A DNA stretch of 64,000 bases from Cyprinodon diabolis (lineage: Eukaryota; Chordata; Actinopteri; Cyprinodontiformes; Cyprinodontidae): contig CM060076.1 in NCBI GenBank assembly GCA_030533445.1, forward strand, positions 28,122,103 to 28,186,102, written 5' to 3'. A program made the translations under genes and the position numbers. The first letter of the stretch is position 1. Every line of letters starts with the position of its first letter. A model generated the notes under the pieces. The model made no database searches, was not told the DNA's origin, and saw only the letters and a list, made by a program, of their open reading frames with translations. This document shows positions 47,950 to 60,759 of the stretch, one piece after another.

Positions 47950-49110
47950 TGCCATCATGATCCTTACCCTGATAGCTGACCTAATTGCTCATTTCACTCA
48001 CCGGTTACCCATTTTCACTCATTTCATCCACCTGCTCTTGCTGCTTTATATACAGCTCAGTCACAGCTATCGAGGCCAGATCATTGAAGTTGTTTGTTGA
48101 GTTTCAATTGGAGATAATTGCAGATTCCATAGATCACGTTCCCATTCTTGGAGGCCAGCGGTGAGAGGTATTTAGTTATCGCAGTGTTCCTGATCATGTC
48201 TGGTCTCTTATCCACTGAGCATGCTCTGTTCCTGTTCTTGGCACAGTAGAGGGAGCAAGTTTTAAAGTACCGTAGTTTTCCTGCCTTAAACATTAAACAT
48301 CATGCCTTGTTCTGCCTCTCAACTACTGAGCTTGCCATCTAGTATTCTCCCTGAACTCTCTGTTGGACTCTTGGAACCCTGAACCTGCCTGAACTATCTC
48401 TGGATTCCCGGAACCCTGAACCTGCCTGTTCTGATCAGAACCCCTTACTGGGTTACGGACTCCTGGATCTCTTAGCCTATATGTTCTGAACTGATTCCCT
48501 GACCTTGATGCTGGTTCACTGGGGCTGCACCATCTGGTTCACTCTGGGCGGCCCCCGCTGCATCTCATTTGGCAGTCGATCGCCTGGACCCTGCCTCGCT
48601 GTGAGAGATTGGACTGAACTGTTAAACCAGGTAAGTGACTCTTATGGATAAAACTTTCCATCAGATTATCATAGTCACTTATCTGTGTTTTTTCCTAACC
48701 AGAGTGCCAGAAATGGGTTGTCCGCCCACCTCCCGCCCACTGCTGCTGCAGATCCACAGCTCAGCGACCTACCTCACAGAATAATCTGGCCAAACATGGA
48801 ACCATCAGCAAACAGATAGTGGCGGCAGCGCATTGAACTTAGCATAACGCAGTTAGAATCAGGTGTGCGTCATATCCTCGTTCATCTGCGTGACCAGGCA
48901 TCGTCTGCCTCTGCTCCCCTACTCACTTCGCCCGTGCCTATGCCTCCACCTGTCAGATCTATCTGTCAAGAGCTGAACCTGTCTTCCTCAAAGTTGTTTA
49001 GGGGTGATCCCAAACAATGTTCAGTGTGAAATCCACTTTGAGCTACAGCGCTCTGCATTTCACTCTGACCTGTCTACTTGAATTCTTGGTCCTACGTTAT
49101 GAGCTTCTGA
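47950..49110 (+). mobile_element. Ty3/gypsy-type LTR and degenerate gag start
   Basis: From about 47955 the sequence has the layout of a fish gypsy LTR: an ATCATGATCC start, CACTCA/CACCTGC-rich U3, TTTATATACAGCTCAGTCAC and a Leu/Pro-rich R-U5. A leader follows, then an ATG at 48797 with MEPSAN and a premature stop. Gag-like text continues further on (IELSITQLESG near 48830, then QELNLSSSKLFRGDPKQC near 48970). The L-F-x-G-D-P-x-x-C step is typical of fish gypsy gag. It is heavily decayed and no pol was seen. Confidence 0.6.
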
Positions 49111-49329
49111 CAAGACAATGACCACAAAATGTAAGATGGGTTCTTTACAGTGGTAAAAGTCAGTAGTCTGAAGATGACCCAACTGAGATTTCTGATGACT
49201 TTAGTAGGGCTTCCCTAAATCGATTGCTACAAATACTAGGTGATAGGGTTCCAAGTATACCATCAGAGGGTAAGATTCCTTTTAAAAAAACAAACTCTCC
49301 AAAGGTCTGTGATCCAGTAATCAAATCAA

Positions 49330-49700
49330 TAAGCCAATCCAGGTCAGTAATCAAGAGAGAAAGAAGGTAAATTAGGTCTACTTAGAGTCAGTGAGGCTGA
49401 AATCAGAATGCAAAGACAATAGCAGAGGTCAGGTCCTCCAGGGGACTTATTCAGAGTAAACAGGCTTTACGCAATTTTAACAACATTGATCAGGTAAACA
49501 TCCAGGCAACAAATTTGAAGGCTTGAAAGCTGTGGCAGAAACAGACGATCTCGCACTGAATGAGTGCAGGGATGGAGCTAATATACAGCAGCACAGGTGA
49601 GGGCAATAGCAGTCAGAATGAACAGAGGCAAAGGTGGGAACAATAGTTAATCAGCAGCCATGAGGACAGAATGAAACAAAAACAAGACAGATCATGATAG
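49330..49700 (-). mobile_element. Gypsy-type LTR fragment
   Basis: On the minus strand it starts near 49698 with ATCATGATCTGTC, then CACCTGTGCTGCTGTATATTAG (shortened here to its core: a TATATTAG box at about 49580) and a GTGCGAGATCGTCTG segment. This is the order seen in fish gypsy LTRs. No internal domain follows. Confidence 0.5.
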
Positions 49701-49749
49701 ACCCACATGAATAAACATTATTACTGTGTCAATACTCATCGAATAAAGG

Positions 49750-51320
49750 AGTAAGTGCAGTGCTGATACTCTGCAGTACCTGTTTAAAGCCAAATATCCA
49801 TCTTAAAGAGAAAAAAAAACACTAGCAGCTTAAGCTAAATGTTCCCCTTTCTTTGGTTTGTCTCACCTTAGAAGGTGTTTCATTGTGTTGGACTCCTGCT
49901 GCTAAGAAGCAGCTTGAATTCTAGTAAAAACCACTTTAGACAGTTTGATCAGTAATATCAGGCAGCTTTATAACTTATTTACTCTTTTTAGACTTCTGGG
50001 TGATTTGTATTCTCTTCACTTCTTTTCTCCAAGTGTTTAATTACCGATTGCAGACTTTTTTCTTAAATTTTAAAGTTGAATGTCTAAATCAGGAGTCACC
50101 AACATGGTGCCCAAAGGCACCAAGGGCCCGCAAGGACCACACAGGGTGCCGTCAGAGTCTTCTGAAAATAGAACAACTTTGAAATTTTATTTTATTCTTT
50201 CGCTCTTCTTTTTAAATAGTATAGAGCATTTCAAAATGAAAGTTTCAAAATGAAAATTAGAAATGAAAAGAACAATAAAAACAATAAAAATATGTTTATA
50301 ATGCACAAAGTTTAGGTGAACGCTGACCCTTGCAGTTCATGGGTCAGTATTGGTTGACTTCCCAGAGACGTGCAGAGACCGTTGGAGAGGCAGGTGCTCA
50401 AAGTTAAAAAAGGGGCACATGGAGCACAGATTTAAAAAACAATACAGAAACATACCTTGCTATACAACCGGTTGAATTGTACCAACCCAATCACAACACA
50501 CCATAAAACACATACTCAAATGTTTGTTAGAGGTCAGTACAAGGCGTCTGTGTTTTACTTCATGAGTAGATCGGACAGCTGCTGTTTAGGGGGTTGGTGC
50601 TGCTGTGTTGCTGGAGGTGGGCTGTATTGATCTGATAGTGTAGATGCTAAAAAAAGCATAGGAGAGATAAAAGCTGATTAAAAAGAGTTATGTGTTCATG
50701 CAAGATGTAAGGATAACTAACAGTAAAAATAGCTCACTGTGACTGACCTGCCACACTGCTGATAGTTTGGAGGAGACTACTTGTTGAGATATGGGGGTCT
50801 GTAGTACTGTCTGTTTCTGTCAGTGTCTGTCTGTGCCTGAGTGGTTTGTACACATCACAGTGGCATTTTTCTTTTTTTGCAGTTATAACAGCAACTTGAT
50901 TTAAAGATGAAATGACAGCCGTATTTTTCCATTAAAAAAGAATAGACTTCTGTTAAAGGCCTGCAGATAAAACAAAGAGAACGTATGCATTTAGTCTAGA
51001 ACATGAACAAAAAAGCTGACTCACTGAAGTCTACCAGCCACCTTAACGAGTTTGATCTCACGTTAAGAATGTGGTAGGCTTATACCTGCATTTGATGTTG
51101 GAGCTGAAATCTCTTATTCACAGGATTATTGCACAGGGTATGAAATGGGTATTTAAATGGATAGGTATTTGTAAATATAGTTTTTGCAATGGGTATTAAA
51201 TATATATAGGTTATTGCACAGGGTAATAAAAATAATGATTGCACATTAGTTTTTGCACATGTTGTTGCAGTTATAGTGACGCACAGTATGTAAGAGTCTT
51301 CCACTAATGTAGCTGCTCAG
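49750..51320. other. Intergenic DNA with weak repeat traces
   Basis: Near 50091-50150 lies GGAGTCACCAACATGGTGCC followed by a GGCACCAAGGGC segment, similar to the terminus of some hAT MITEs, but I cannot find a convincing partner end. The rest is AT-rich and unassigned. Confidence 0.4.
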
Positions 51321-51329
51321 CTCCTATAC

Positions 51330-51840
51330 CGTCTGGTGCATAGGGTGGAAGGTGTTGTCCATGATGGATGTAAGCTTGGACAGATCCCTCCTCTCAGCCA
51401 CTTCCTCAACTGAGTCCAGAGCGCAGCCTAGGACAGAAGCGGCCAATCTCTCACTAGTTTGTTCAGTGTTTTTCTGTCCTGCTCTGTTCTGCCAGAGGCC
51501 CAGCAGACAACAGCGTAGAGGAGGGCTGAGGTCACCACAGGGTTATAGAAGGTTTTAAGCAGCGGCCTGCTCACTCCAAACAACCTCAGCCTCCTCTGGC
51601 TGTTCTTATACAGGGAGTCCATGTTATGAGTCCACTCCAGTTTGTTATTGAAGTGAAAATCCCAGGTATTTGAAACTGACCGCAGTTTCTATGTCCTGCC
51701 CCTGGATGTTCACGGTGGAGTTAGGAGGGGATTTTCTCGATCACCATCCCCTTCTTACTGGTGTTTTTCACACCAGTCCACAAAGTTCACGATGACCGAT
51801 CTATACTCCAGCTCGTTCCCTTCAGCTCGTTAAAGACCTA
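51330..51840 (-). mobile_element. LINE reverse transcriptase C-terminal fragment (Rex1/CR1-like)
   Basis: The minus strand reads a typical LINE segment. It has NNKLEWTHNMDSLYKNSQRR near 51640, then LLKTFYNPVVTSALLYAVVC and RTEQDRKTLNKLVRDW near 51450. W-T-x-N...L-Y-K-x-x-Q-x-R, F-Y-x-x-V-V-x-S-x-L-x-Y and L-N-K-L are hallmarks of this part of the RT in fish. Several frameshifts are present. Confidence 0.75.
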
Positions 51841-51859
51841 TCCTAATGCAGCCACTCTT

Positions 51860-54800
51860 CCTGAGAGATGCAATTTTATTCCCCTTTGGATAAACCAAAA
51901 AAACTTTTTTGTTTCTGTAAAAAAATGTATTCTCTCACTTATTTGTCTCTCTCAATCACAGCACATACAAAATTCACTGAAGGCCTAGTTGTTTGAGACA
52001 TATTCATTTGCAACACCACAAGAGGGCAGTGAAGCCTTGCAGCTCAGTCATGATGGAATATTATATTATCATTAGCACACACACAAAGTCCAAGGGCCTG
52101 GTGACAGTGAGGAACTAGTGCAGTGTAGAGTTTGTCGGGAAGCTTTATGTTCATGGATCTTTTTATGAATCCATTCTGCTTTAAGATGGAGACAAATATA
52201 CTGAATGCTTAGACGGTTGATTTAGATCAGTCCGACCATTTTTTATCCCTTTTTGACTAATTACCTGCAGTTAAAAAAAATGTTTATGCTATTTTACTAT
52301 TTTTCACTATTTTTGCTGATAAATATTTATATGTGCTGCAGATTATTTTTATGTTTATTATGAAAAGCACTTGATGATCAAGGTCTTGAAAATAACTTTA
52401 TACATAAAACCTTACTGCTTGACAAACTTTTAGAAATACACACATTGCTTTTTGATAAATTTCCTAAAAACATATTAGTAAAGATAATCATTTGCTGAAC
52501 TCTTTGAACCTTTGTTTCAAAATTTCTGCAATAAATACTAACGAGGAACCAGTTTCCCTAAACATCAATATTCAATTTATTTATTCAGTTTTTATTATTA
52601 TTTTTCATTGTCAACAATTGCCTTAAATCTAAGGAAGCTTCATGTAACTAAAGAGCTTTACTTTAGCATCAGCTGTGTTTTTAATCCAGTTTAAACTGTA
52701 TAAAAACTTAAATTCCTCTTTAAAACTGATATATTTTTGACTTTTTTTATTTTTAAATTATATTCATTCTCTTTACAACTCTTACAAACATTTGAGCATT
52801 CCTGGACAGCAGTAATTAACAAACAGTTGGCTGAACCAAGAGTAAATTATTTCACATCAAAACATTTAAACAGGATTTTACACCATAATTAACTTAATGA
52901 GTATCTACTGTTGTTAAAATTGACTTACAGTGAATCTTATCCTTAAAAACTAGTAGGTTTGATAAAACGTTTAGTAGCTAATAATAAATCTTGAACCCGT
53001 TTTTAAAATTTAATTAGAGATAGGCTCTGAATACTAAACTAGAGGAATAGTAAAACAGAACCGGTCTGAATTGAAATTACAAACTTCCGTTTATATCATT
53101 GTGATTTAAAAAGTGTTATACTTAAACAATAAGCTCTGACTTAAAAAAACAAAAGCAACATTAATGTAAGAGATAATAGTGTATGAAAGTGACTTTGCCT
53201 TATAGACTGAATTTTCTCTTTGTTGTCGTTCTTAAACCGTTCATCTGCAGTTACTGACAGAGTTTTACAATAAATTGTTCAACGGTATTTAAATTCTAGT
53301 GTATTTAAGATATTATTTTCTGATTTACCACCTTCATTTCTGGCGATTCTATAAAAATATAAAGCTGTTTACATATAAAGAGTAAATCTGGTTAAACAAA
53401 CCAAACAGGCTATTGTTCTTTTTACTGTGTTTTGCAAATGCAAAGCATGTTTTATTAACAGAAATGTGTGCCATATTATACAAGATGATTCCCCGCCATA
53501 GGGAGCAGCCTCATAACATGGCCTAGTTAAAGGGTTCTTGTTGTTTACATCCCAAGTTGGTCAAAATTTCCCAAGATGTGGCTTGTAAAAGTGTGAATGT
53601 TGTTGCTAAGGAACTGTTCCTCCTGCGTCCCCCAGTGGGGGGTTTCTTTATGAATACCATTACATATCCCCATTCAGAGGAGGCCAGACATCTTTATTCC
53701 TGGCAGAACATGTATATCAGTATCTTCACTCTAGTGTAAGGAGGGAGTCTGGGCTCACTGTTCAGACGTTCACTGACAAATTTAGTGGCATCAGCTCAGA
53801 GGAGATGCTTAAACATTTAATTGACTGAGACTGTTTAAAGTTTTATTCATCTAAAATCCAGTGTTTCCAGGTCGAAATTAAAGCTGTGATTTTACAGTAA
53901 AGGCGTAGTGACATTAGTCTCTAATTAATCATGGAGAACATTAGGATTTAATCCAGAGGTGTATCCACAGGAGGTCCAGTCTGGGCTATGGGGCACCCCT
54001 AAAGTTGTGGCCTCGCTTCCCCCTACCGTGTGCTCTCTGTGTGGGGCAGAGACTCCGGGCGTGGCCTCCTGTTGTCCTGCTGGGTCTCCATCTGCTCTGG
54101 AGGTGGTTAGGCTCTCCAATTGATGGCAGCACAATGAGTTTATGACAAGTGTGGCAGTGAGTGACAGAGGGTCCCGTCCCAGCCGGGCCTCCAGGAAGAC
54201 AACTAACCTCCCATTTGTAATCGGCTCTGTGCCAGGGCTAATGGGAGGACTGATCCTCCTCAACCCGAATGGGACTTGTAGTTTACAGCTGGCTGGTGAT
54301 TTAGGACAAGGAGCTAATCTCTCTGGCTTCTGTCCTGAGAGTCTATGTGGAGGAAAGCAGCACATAGAGCCTTTCAGGCTTCTGCTCAGACTGAAAACAA
54401 CAATGTGCTGAGAAACCGACCCTCAGTGTAAACCAGCGTTAATAATTACTCTGCTGCTGCTGACTCTATTGTTCCCCTGTTCAGAGATGCTTCATGTAGC
54501 CTTCTAAACTGGTTTCTGAAGTTTCCCAGTTGACCCAGCAGGACTGTCTTCACATACCTGTCAACACACTGTTTCCATCCACTTTGGTGGGCCAGAGTTA
54601 AAAAGAAATCACTTCCTTCATCTCCTGCTCCTCTCCTTGTTGCTGAAAACAGGATGATAAAAGCTGGAGTTTCACATCTGAGTGACTGGAACAATGCTGC
54701 TGTACCTTCAAAGGGGAAGATGGCACATTGAGAGATGACAGGCTGTTGATGTGAAAGTATTGTCTCCTTCCTGGGGGAGATCAGAGGAGGCCTGGCTGAT

Positions 54801-56130
54801 GCTCAGCAGTTTGATCTGACCAGTGTGAAGGAAGAGACACCATCATTCACACCAATGAGATTCACAGAGTTTTTCTTTGCTGGTTGAATGTAGCACATGG
54901 GGAACAGCAACCAGCTAATAGTTTGCCTCAATAGTGTAATACTGAAATTAACTCTTACTAATCATTGGACTTAATTAGATATCTTCAGATTTCATCAAGA
55001 GATAACTCATATCTTAATTGAATGGACCGGTTTTTGCTCGTTTGCTGAAACTCAAAATAGAGTGGTGCAAATTTTGCTGTCCAGATAGTGTACAGTATCT
55101 GGGATCCCAGTTCATGGGGAATAGAGCAGCCATTGATTTTCTGAGGCATGTTAAATATAAATTTTAAAACAATACTTACAATGGCTAATTCTCTAGATTG
55201 CCCAATGGCCTAGTAGGCTATATAGAGAGGTAAAAAAAACAAAGCTTGTTTATAAACAAGATTTATCACTTAAATATATGAACAGCAGGTCTCTCTATGG
55301 AGCATAGCTTTCATTTAGGGAAGTTACTCAGGTAAGAGTAGCAATGCTTCTTCATATAATTCAGGTAAAGTTAAAAATTACAAATTGTAATTGCAGTAAA
55401 ACTTTTCCAAAACTGACAATGTTCTTAAAAAGCTGTCAAAATAACATTTCAGTAATTAGTGAGTCTTTTTTTGTGAAAAATTTAAATAATTTCCCAAATT
55501 TGTTGGAGTAGATTCTTTTATGCTGTTATTCTTGTAATGTCTCTGTGTGTCAGAGCATAGGTATATAAAGTGATTCATAGTGGTCTTAAAAGGTATCAAG
55601 TTTAGGACGTACAAAGAGAAAACAAATCATGCACTGTTATTGTCTATTCATAGAGTCAAGCCATGGGGCTGCCATCTTAGAAAGGTCGCCCGATAAAAGC
55701 TCTTTATAAGCTGAAACTTCTGAAACCGGTTTGCTTTTGCTGAGGATTTTTGGAATGCTGCCTTTTTTCATTGAGATGTGATTTTGGTAATGCGGTGCAG
55801 CCGTATCTTAACCACCTTTATAGCTGGATAAACACCTGAACCAAATGTTATACATAATGTAGTATAGCTAATTGTAGGAGGTTCACCTAAATAAAGAAAT
55901 AATACGATCTAAAAATACAAAGTAAGTAGTTAATTATTCTTTTGAACATTTATCCATCATTATGGCATCCATGGCATTAAATGAATAGTCCATTTGTCAT
56001 GCTTTTGGTTTTCTTTTTGAGTTTTCATTTCCATTTTGTGTCATTTATTTTTTCCCCTAGCCTCCTTCTAGATGCTTCATCCATACCTGTTCCTTGTCAC
56101 CTTATTAGCCCAGTCTTTATTCTGTCTCCC
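51860..56130. other. Intergenic DNA, nothing assigned
   Basis: Mostly AT-rich. The 53950-54420 part is GC-richer and open on both strands (up to 146 codons on the minus strand), but I recognise no domain and see no splice context, so no gene is called. Confidence 0.5.
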
Positions 56131-56480
56131 ATTTATACCTGTCATGATTATATTCAAAGGTCTGACCCAAAAATGCAGAAGACCAAACAGAGAGACCAGG
56201 GAAAAGTTTAAACAGGTTTATTAGGAATATTGTGATGAATCCAGTGCTGCTCTGAACATTGTCAAACCGGAACTGAAAGGTGAGGGGAAGACACTGCGGT
56301 TAGTTCAGGCTCAGTGGGAAATTTGAATCTTTGGTTTTGAATTGGAGGAAAAGGTTGCAGACTCACTTCTCCAGGAAAAGGTGTCCTTTATGGAATCCAG
56401 TCTGTGAGGGAAGGTTCCAGTGATTGTCTTGTTTGATGTTGGGCGGACGGGGTTTACTCTGACTGCGGTTGTTCCTAGAT

Positions 56481-56875
56481 GAACGGAGAAGCTGACTGCC
56501 ACTCAGATTTCCTGCGGTACTTGAACGGGCTGTGGTACAAATGAAACCTTTGCTCGGCGTGAAGTTCAAACGACCTCTTTGGGAAAGTGGATCCAAACTT
56601 CCTGTTTGGAGTGAACGGAGAAGCTGACTGCCACTCAGATTTCCTGCGGTACTTAAACGGGCTGTGGTGCAGAAGAAACCTTTACACGGTGTGAAGCTCG
56701 AATGACCTCTTTGGGAAAGTGGAACCAAACTTCCTGTTTGGAGTGAACGGAGAAGCTGACTGCCACTCAGATTTCCTGCGGTACTTGAATGGGCGGCGGT
56801 GCAGATGAAAACTTTGCTCGGTGTGAAGCTCAAACGACCTCTTGGGGAAAATGGATCCAAACCTCCAGTTTGGGA
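56481..56875. repeat. 132-bp minisatellite, about 3 copies
   Basis: Unit starts GAACGGAGAAGCTGACTGCC fall at 56481, 56613 and 56745. The period is 132 bp, 44 codons, so a minus-strand frame stays open across all units (165 residues at 56363-56860, with a repeated STAGNLSGSQLLRS segment). I treat this as an LTR-internal repeat rather than a gene. Confidence 0.92.
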
Positions 56876-57007
56876 TCCCAGCTCAGTTAGAAGCTCAGTT
56901 GATCCTTCCAGAAAGAGAAGGTCCGAACAAATCCAGTTTGCAGGATGACTTCCTACCGAGAGGCAAAGACAAGAACAAAGTTAAGACTCAGCTTGACAAA
57001 AACTCAG

Positions 57008-57180
57008 TTTGACTCAACAAAAACTCAGCTTGGCTAGAGTATCCAAAACTGGCAAACAAAAACTCAGGTTAGACTCTGCTAAACTAAGCATGGCTAGAGT
57101 GCCCAGTATTGGCAAACAAAGACTCAGGTTAGACTCTGCTAAACTAAGCATGGCTAGAGTACCCTGTATTGGCAAACACT
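57008..57180. repeat. 60-bp minisatellite, about 2.8 copies
   Basis: Repeated blocks of AGCATGGCTAGAGT, TTGGCAAACAAA and GGTTAGACTCTGCTAAACTA occur at 60-bp spacing. Confidence 0.9.
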
Positions 57181-57419
57181 CTGGCCTCGAGGTAGTGGCA
57201 GTCAGCAGCTTAAGAACACTCCACAGGTAATGAGGCAATGAGCTGCAGGTGTGAGGGGAGACCCAATGAGGACGATTACTTAGCCAAGTAATTAGAATGA
57301 CCACGTCAAAACAGTGGCCATATTTCATGCGTTGCAGAATGAGACAGAGTAGCTCAGTTAGAAAGACTATAAGGCCGTGGATCAAGGATCTTCAGCGTGG
57401 CTTCTCCTCTGTTAAGCTC

Positions 57420-59450
57420 TTGGCAATGTTCTCCATTTCCTCTCAGCTATTTTTATGGCTTATTGTTTGGGAATAATAGCAGGAACAGTTATATTTACCA
57501 TTATTTACAGTTATTCACTGTTATTTACAGTACACTTCTCTATTTTTTTTCCTTTTTTACAATTTCAGACGCCAGCCCTAATCCATGTCTTTTTGGGTAA
57601 ATCCTAGCTTAAAAAAGAACCATTACTTCACTTTTGACCTGAGTGCAGTGGCATACAACTGAACACCGAAGAGGTCATCCACATGTAAGAAATCTAAAAT
57701 GAATAATAAAAACCAAACACTTTCCCAGAGTGACAAAATGCAATCCGCTGTAGAGACAAGTATATGCATATTTAATCTCTCTTCAAGCTGTTCTATTAGT
57801 ACAAATAAGATGTGAGTCAAAAATGTCCAACAAATATTTTGAGACTCTATTTTAAATTATCCTTATAAAAACTACAAGCCGACACATAGCAGCCAAAAAC
57901 AGGTGTCTGAACCAATTTTGATTTCTTAATCGACCACAGTTCATAGGAAAAAAAAATTATGCAGTGGTTAAGCTATGCCAGCAAGGGAAGAAAATATTAT
58001 TATTTGAGAAATGAGTGTACTAATTAACTGCAGGTGTGGTGTGCAAAACTAGTTCAGATGGATTTTCTAAGGAAACTTTAGAAAATGTTGCAGTGTAATT
58101 CTTTCCTGAGTTATTGACAAAGTTTACATGATGTTATTTCAATGGTTTCATTACCACATCTTTGAAATGGCTAAAGATTTAAAGCTTATGTGTTTTGCAT
58201 CTATTGATGTGTAATGTTTCAGTTTTCGTGACGAATATTGGACTAAATATATATTTTCCACCACGTAGTACAAGGTCCTTTTGCTGCATTGGAAGCATCA
58301 AAAAATGAAGGAGAAAAACATGTAAGAAGGAGAATCCCTGCAGTTTATGGGCATTCTGACGGATATAATTGAGGCCTATGGACACCATAAGCAGGGCACG
58401 GAGGAGCACCTGTTCCAGGATGGCACCATGCCACTGATCTCTGTCTGCCTGCTGTGGAGGCTAGCTACCCACTGATGAGGAATTAGAAAGTCATTAAGGA
58501 ACACAAATAGCAGGATGGCAGAGTCGAAACCAACTCCACAGTACGTTTGTGTCTTCATTATGCAATGATACAAAGAAGAAGATGTAAATTATTGATCGGG
58601 TTTATTCTTCAAACCTAGATTTGGATTTTTTTTTTTTTGCGTAGAACTTTTTTTTAATTTACTTTAAAATCTCCCTTTTCAGATTTTGAATGAAGGTTTC
58701 CTTCATAGTCAAGTAAAATGTCCTCATTAAAATATTCTAATGAACACATTAAATTAATAATTTCTTCTAAAAGAATAACTTCAATACATCAGAAATGTCA
58801 ATTAAACTAAAAACAAGCAATTCATCACACTATATTGTCAAAAAAGGGCAATGTTCAGCTCTTTGATAATATCTACCTTGATATTGATGTGCCATGTCTC
58901 ATTTGTGTCATGTTGAAAATGCAATTGTGCTCCCAGGTGCCATCTGTTTGGCGCTCACTCATCACATTTCCCCTCCAAATACAACTACTTGAGGGCACCT
59001 AATTAAAAGCTTCAAATAATGTTGGAAAAGGTCTCCACAGCTGGCTGGGTGGAGCAAGACTCCAGAGGTTCAGCTGAGGAGCAGAAACCCCTGGTTTCAG
59101 GTGACAAATTGAAAATGTACAATGCTAATGTATCTGCTGTATTTCAACCAAGCACTGAAATATTAGATGAACAGGTGTTTTAGTTGTGTTTAAGTTAGCA
59201 GTCATTATTCAGAGGCTTTAGGCAATTTTTATAAACTTTGAGTCTGTGGACTCAGGAATTATGTTAATGACTTTCTTCCTATCTGTTTAATTAACGTCAC
59301 ATTACAGCACCAAAAAGGAGGCTGTGTAAATGTGTCACCGTCACTAACTCCCTGGGAATTACTTTAGTTTCATATCAGTTATTAACCTAGCAAGCAACTG
59401 AGGACCAGAATAAGAACCGATCAAAACTTTACAACCTCAACGCTATTTTT
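57420..59450. other. Intergenic DNA, nothing assigned
   Basis: AT-rich with short open frames only. Confidence 0.5.
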
Positions 59451-59460
59451 GATATTTTGA

Positions 59461-59527
59461 ATTGAAAAACCTTCCTGGATGGGAAGCGAAACATCTTCAA
59501 ACTTGGAAACTAAGTCCAGTTGATTGG
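59461..59527 (+). ncRNA. Decayed hammerhead-like segment from a Penelope-type repeat (tentative)
   Basis: The sequence has CTTCCTGGATGGGAAG as a stem-loop, then CGAAAC, an ATCTTC... stretch and AAGTCCAG. This matches the order stem II - GAAAC - stem III - GUC of type I hammerheads found in Penelope-like elements. The upstream CUGANGA box is lost (only TTGAAAAA is seen), so the copy would be inactive. It is followed by a long poly-T. The family assignment is from memory. Confidence 0.3.
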
Positions 59528-59629
59528 TTTTTTTTTTTTTTTTTTTTACATTTTATGGATTTACAACCTTTGTGCTAAATGCCATGGGCCTGGTCTTAAA
59601 AATGTCTGTGTATGTTAAAACACATGGAA

Positions 59630-59945
59630 ACTTGTTCACTGTCATTATCTTGGCGCTGATGGCTGAATTACTAATTTCATTTACCTGCTTAACTCCGCCC
59701 AGTTTCTCATTACAGTTCATCTGATCCACCTTCTTAAGCCTCTTTTTAACCAGACCTTTAACCGGTCATCAGTGCCAGATTATTCTTGAGCCAGTGGTGA
59801 GAGTGTTCTGCCTGTGGACTTCTGAGCCTGCCTTTCCCCATTCTGATCTGTTTACCTGATTTGTCTCCAGACTCCTGCTGGATTCTGCCTGTTTTCCAAA
59901 TCTGGAATCAACTCTGCCCCATGTGTTAAAACAATAAAATACAGA
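59630..59945 (+). mobile_element. Gypsy-type LTR fragment (tentative)
   Basis: It resembles the unit at 47950 in layout: a CACTGTCATTATC start, an ACCTGCTTAACTCCGCCCAG segment, GTGCCAGATTATTCTTGAGC and AACAATAAAATACAG at the end. No internal domain follows. Confidence 0.4.
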
Positions 59946-60060
59946 TGTAGAAACATTTAGCTGAATGGTAATGAAAGAAGCTACTTGTCTGTTTTCACAT
60001 ATAAAGTTTAGAAGTTTAATAAATATTTATGTTTAAAAACATAAACCAGCACAAAGTTCA

Positions 60061-60402
60061 ATCATCCACCCACCCATCCGTCCGTCCATCCATCCATCTG
60101 GTGGGACTGGTGCCTATCTCCAGCAGTCTACAGGCAAGAGGCAGGGTACACCCTGGACAGGTTGCCAGTCTGTTGCAGGGCAACACAGAGACACACAGGA
60201 CAAACAACCATGCGCACATTCACACACACTTAAGGACAATTGAGAGTTGCCATTTAACCTAACAGTCATGTTTTTGGACTGTGGGGGAGAACATTCAAAC
60301 TCTATGCAGAAAGACCCTGGGTGAGGAATCAAACCCATAACCTTCTTGCTGCAATGCCACAGTGCTACTCAATGCCCCACCGTGCAACCCCCCCACACAA
60401 AG
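60061..60402. repeat. Dispersed fish repeat after a (CATC)n tract
   Basis: A degraded CATCCATC run (60061-60100) leads into a block with GGGTACACCCTGGACAGGTT, GCAGGGCAACACAGAGACAC, TTTTTGGACTGTGGGGGAGA and CCACCGTGCA. These are recognisable pieces of a very common teleost interspersed repeat. No coding function. Confidence 0.7.
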
Positions 60403-60759
60403 TCAAAGTCTTTTACCAGGTTGTTTAACAACCAAACTGTTTCAACTTAGACAGCTCTTTTAATGAATTTAATAACAGTATTGTAGCTCAATTATTGTTA
60501 ATTAATTATGATAGTGACATACACAGTATCTTGAGAAATTTTGAAAAAAAACTTTGGCTAACTTCAGGAGAAAGGAAATGTGTTTTTATGTATTCATTTT
60601 TTTTAAAGAACCTCTAGCATGAACTATGTATTAAATGAGAACCGTTTTGGTGGATAAACAACAAATAGATGTTTTTGGTCTGTTTAATAGTTGTCTTAGG
60701 GTTTTCTAAGATTTGGTTAAAAAGGTCCATAACATAAATAACACATTGTTCTCCTAAAC

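Larger units (their letters stand above)
56138..57400 (-). mobile_element. Solo gypsy-type LTR with internal minisatellites
   Basis: On the minus strand the right part (57380 down) has a CCCTCACACCTGCAGCTCAT-type U3. The left part ends with an AATAAA (at 56217-56222), then GGGTCAGACCTTTGAATA and ATCATGACA, the usual 3' end of fish gypsy LTRs. Between them lie two tandem arrays (60-bp and 132-bp units). No gag or pol adjoins it, hence a solo LTR. Exact ends are uncertain. Confidence 0.5.

Noticed and set aside
50085..50400. A possible hAT MITE starting GGAGTCACCAACATGG
   Set aside because: I could not find a matching opposite end or a target duplication.
54142..54411. ORFs of 89 and 146 codons on opposite strands
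   Set aside because: No recognised motif, no splice sites in context and both strands open; likely GC-rich chance frames.
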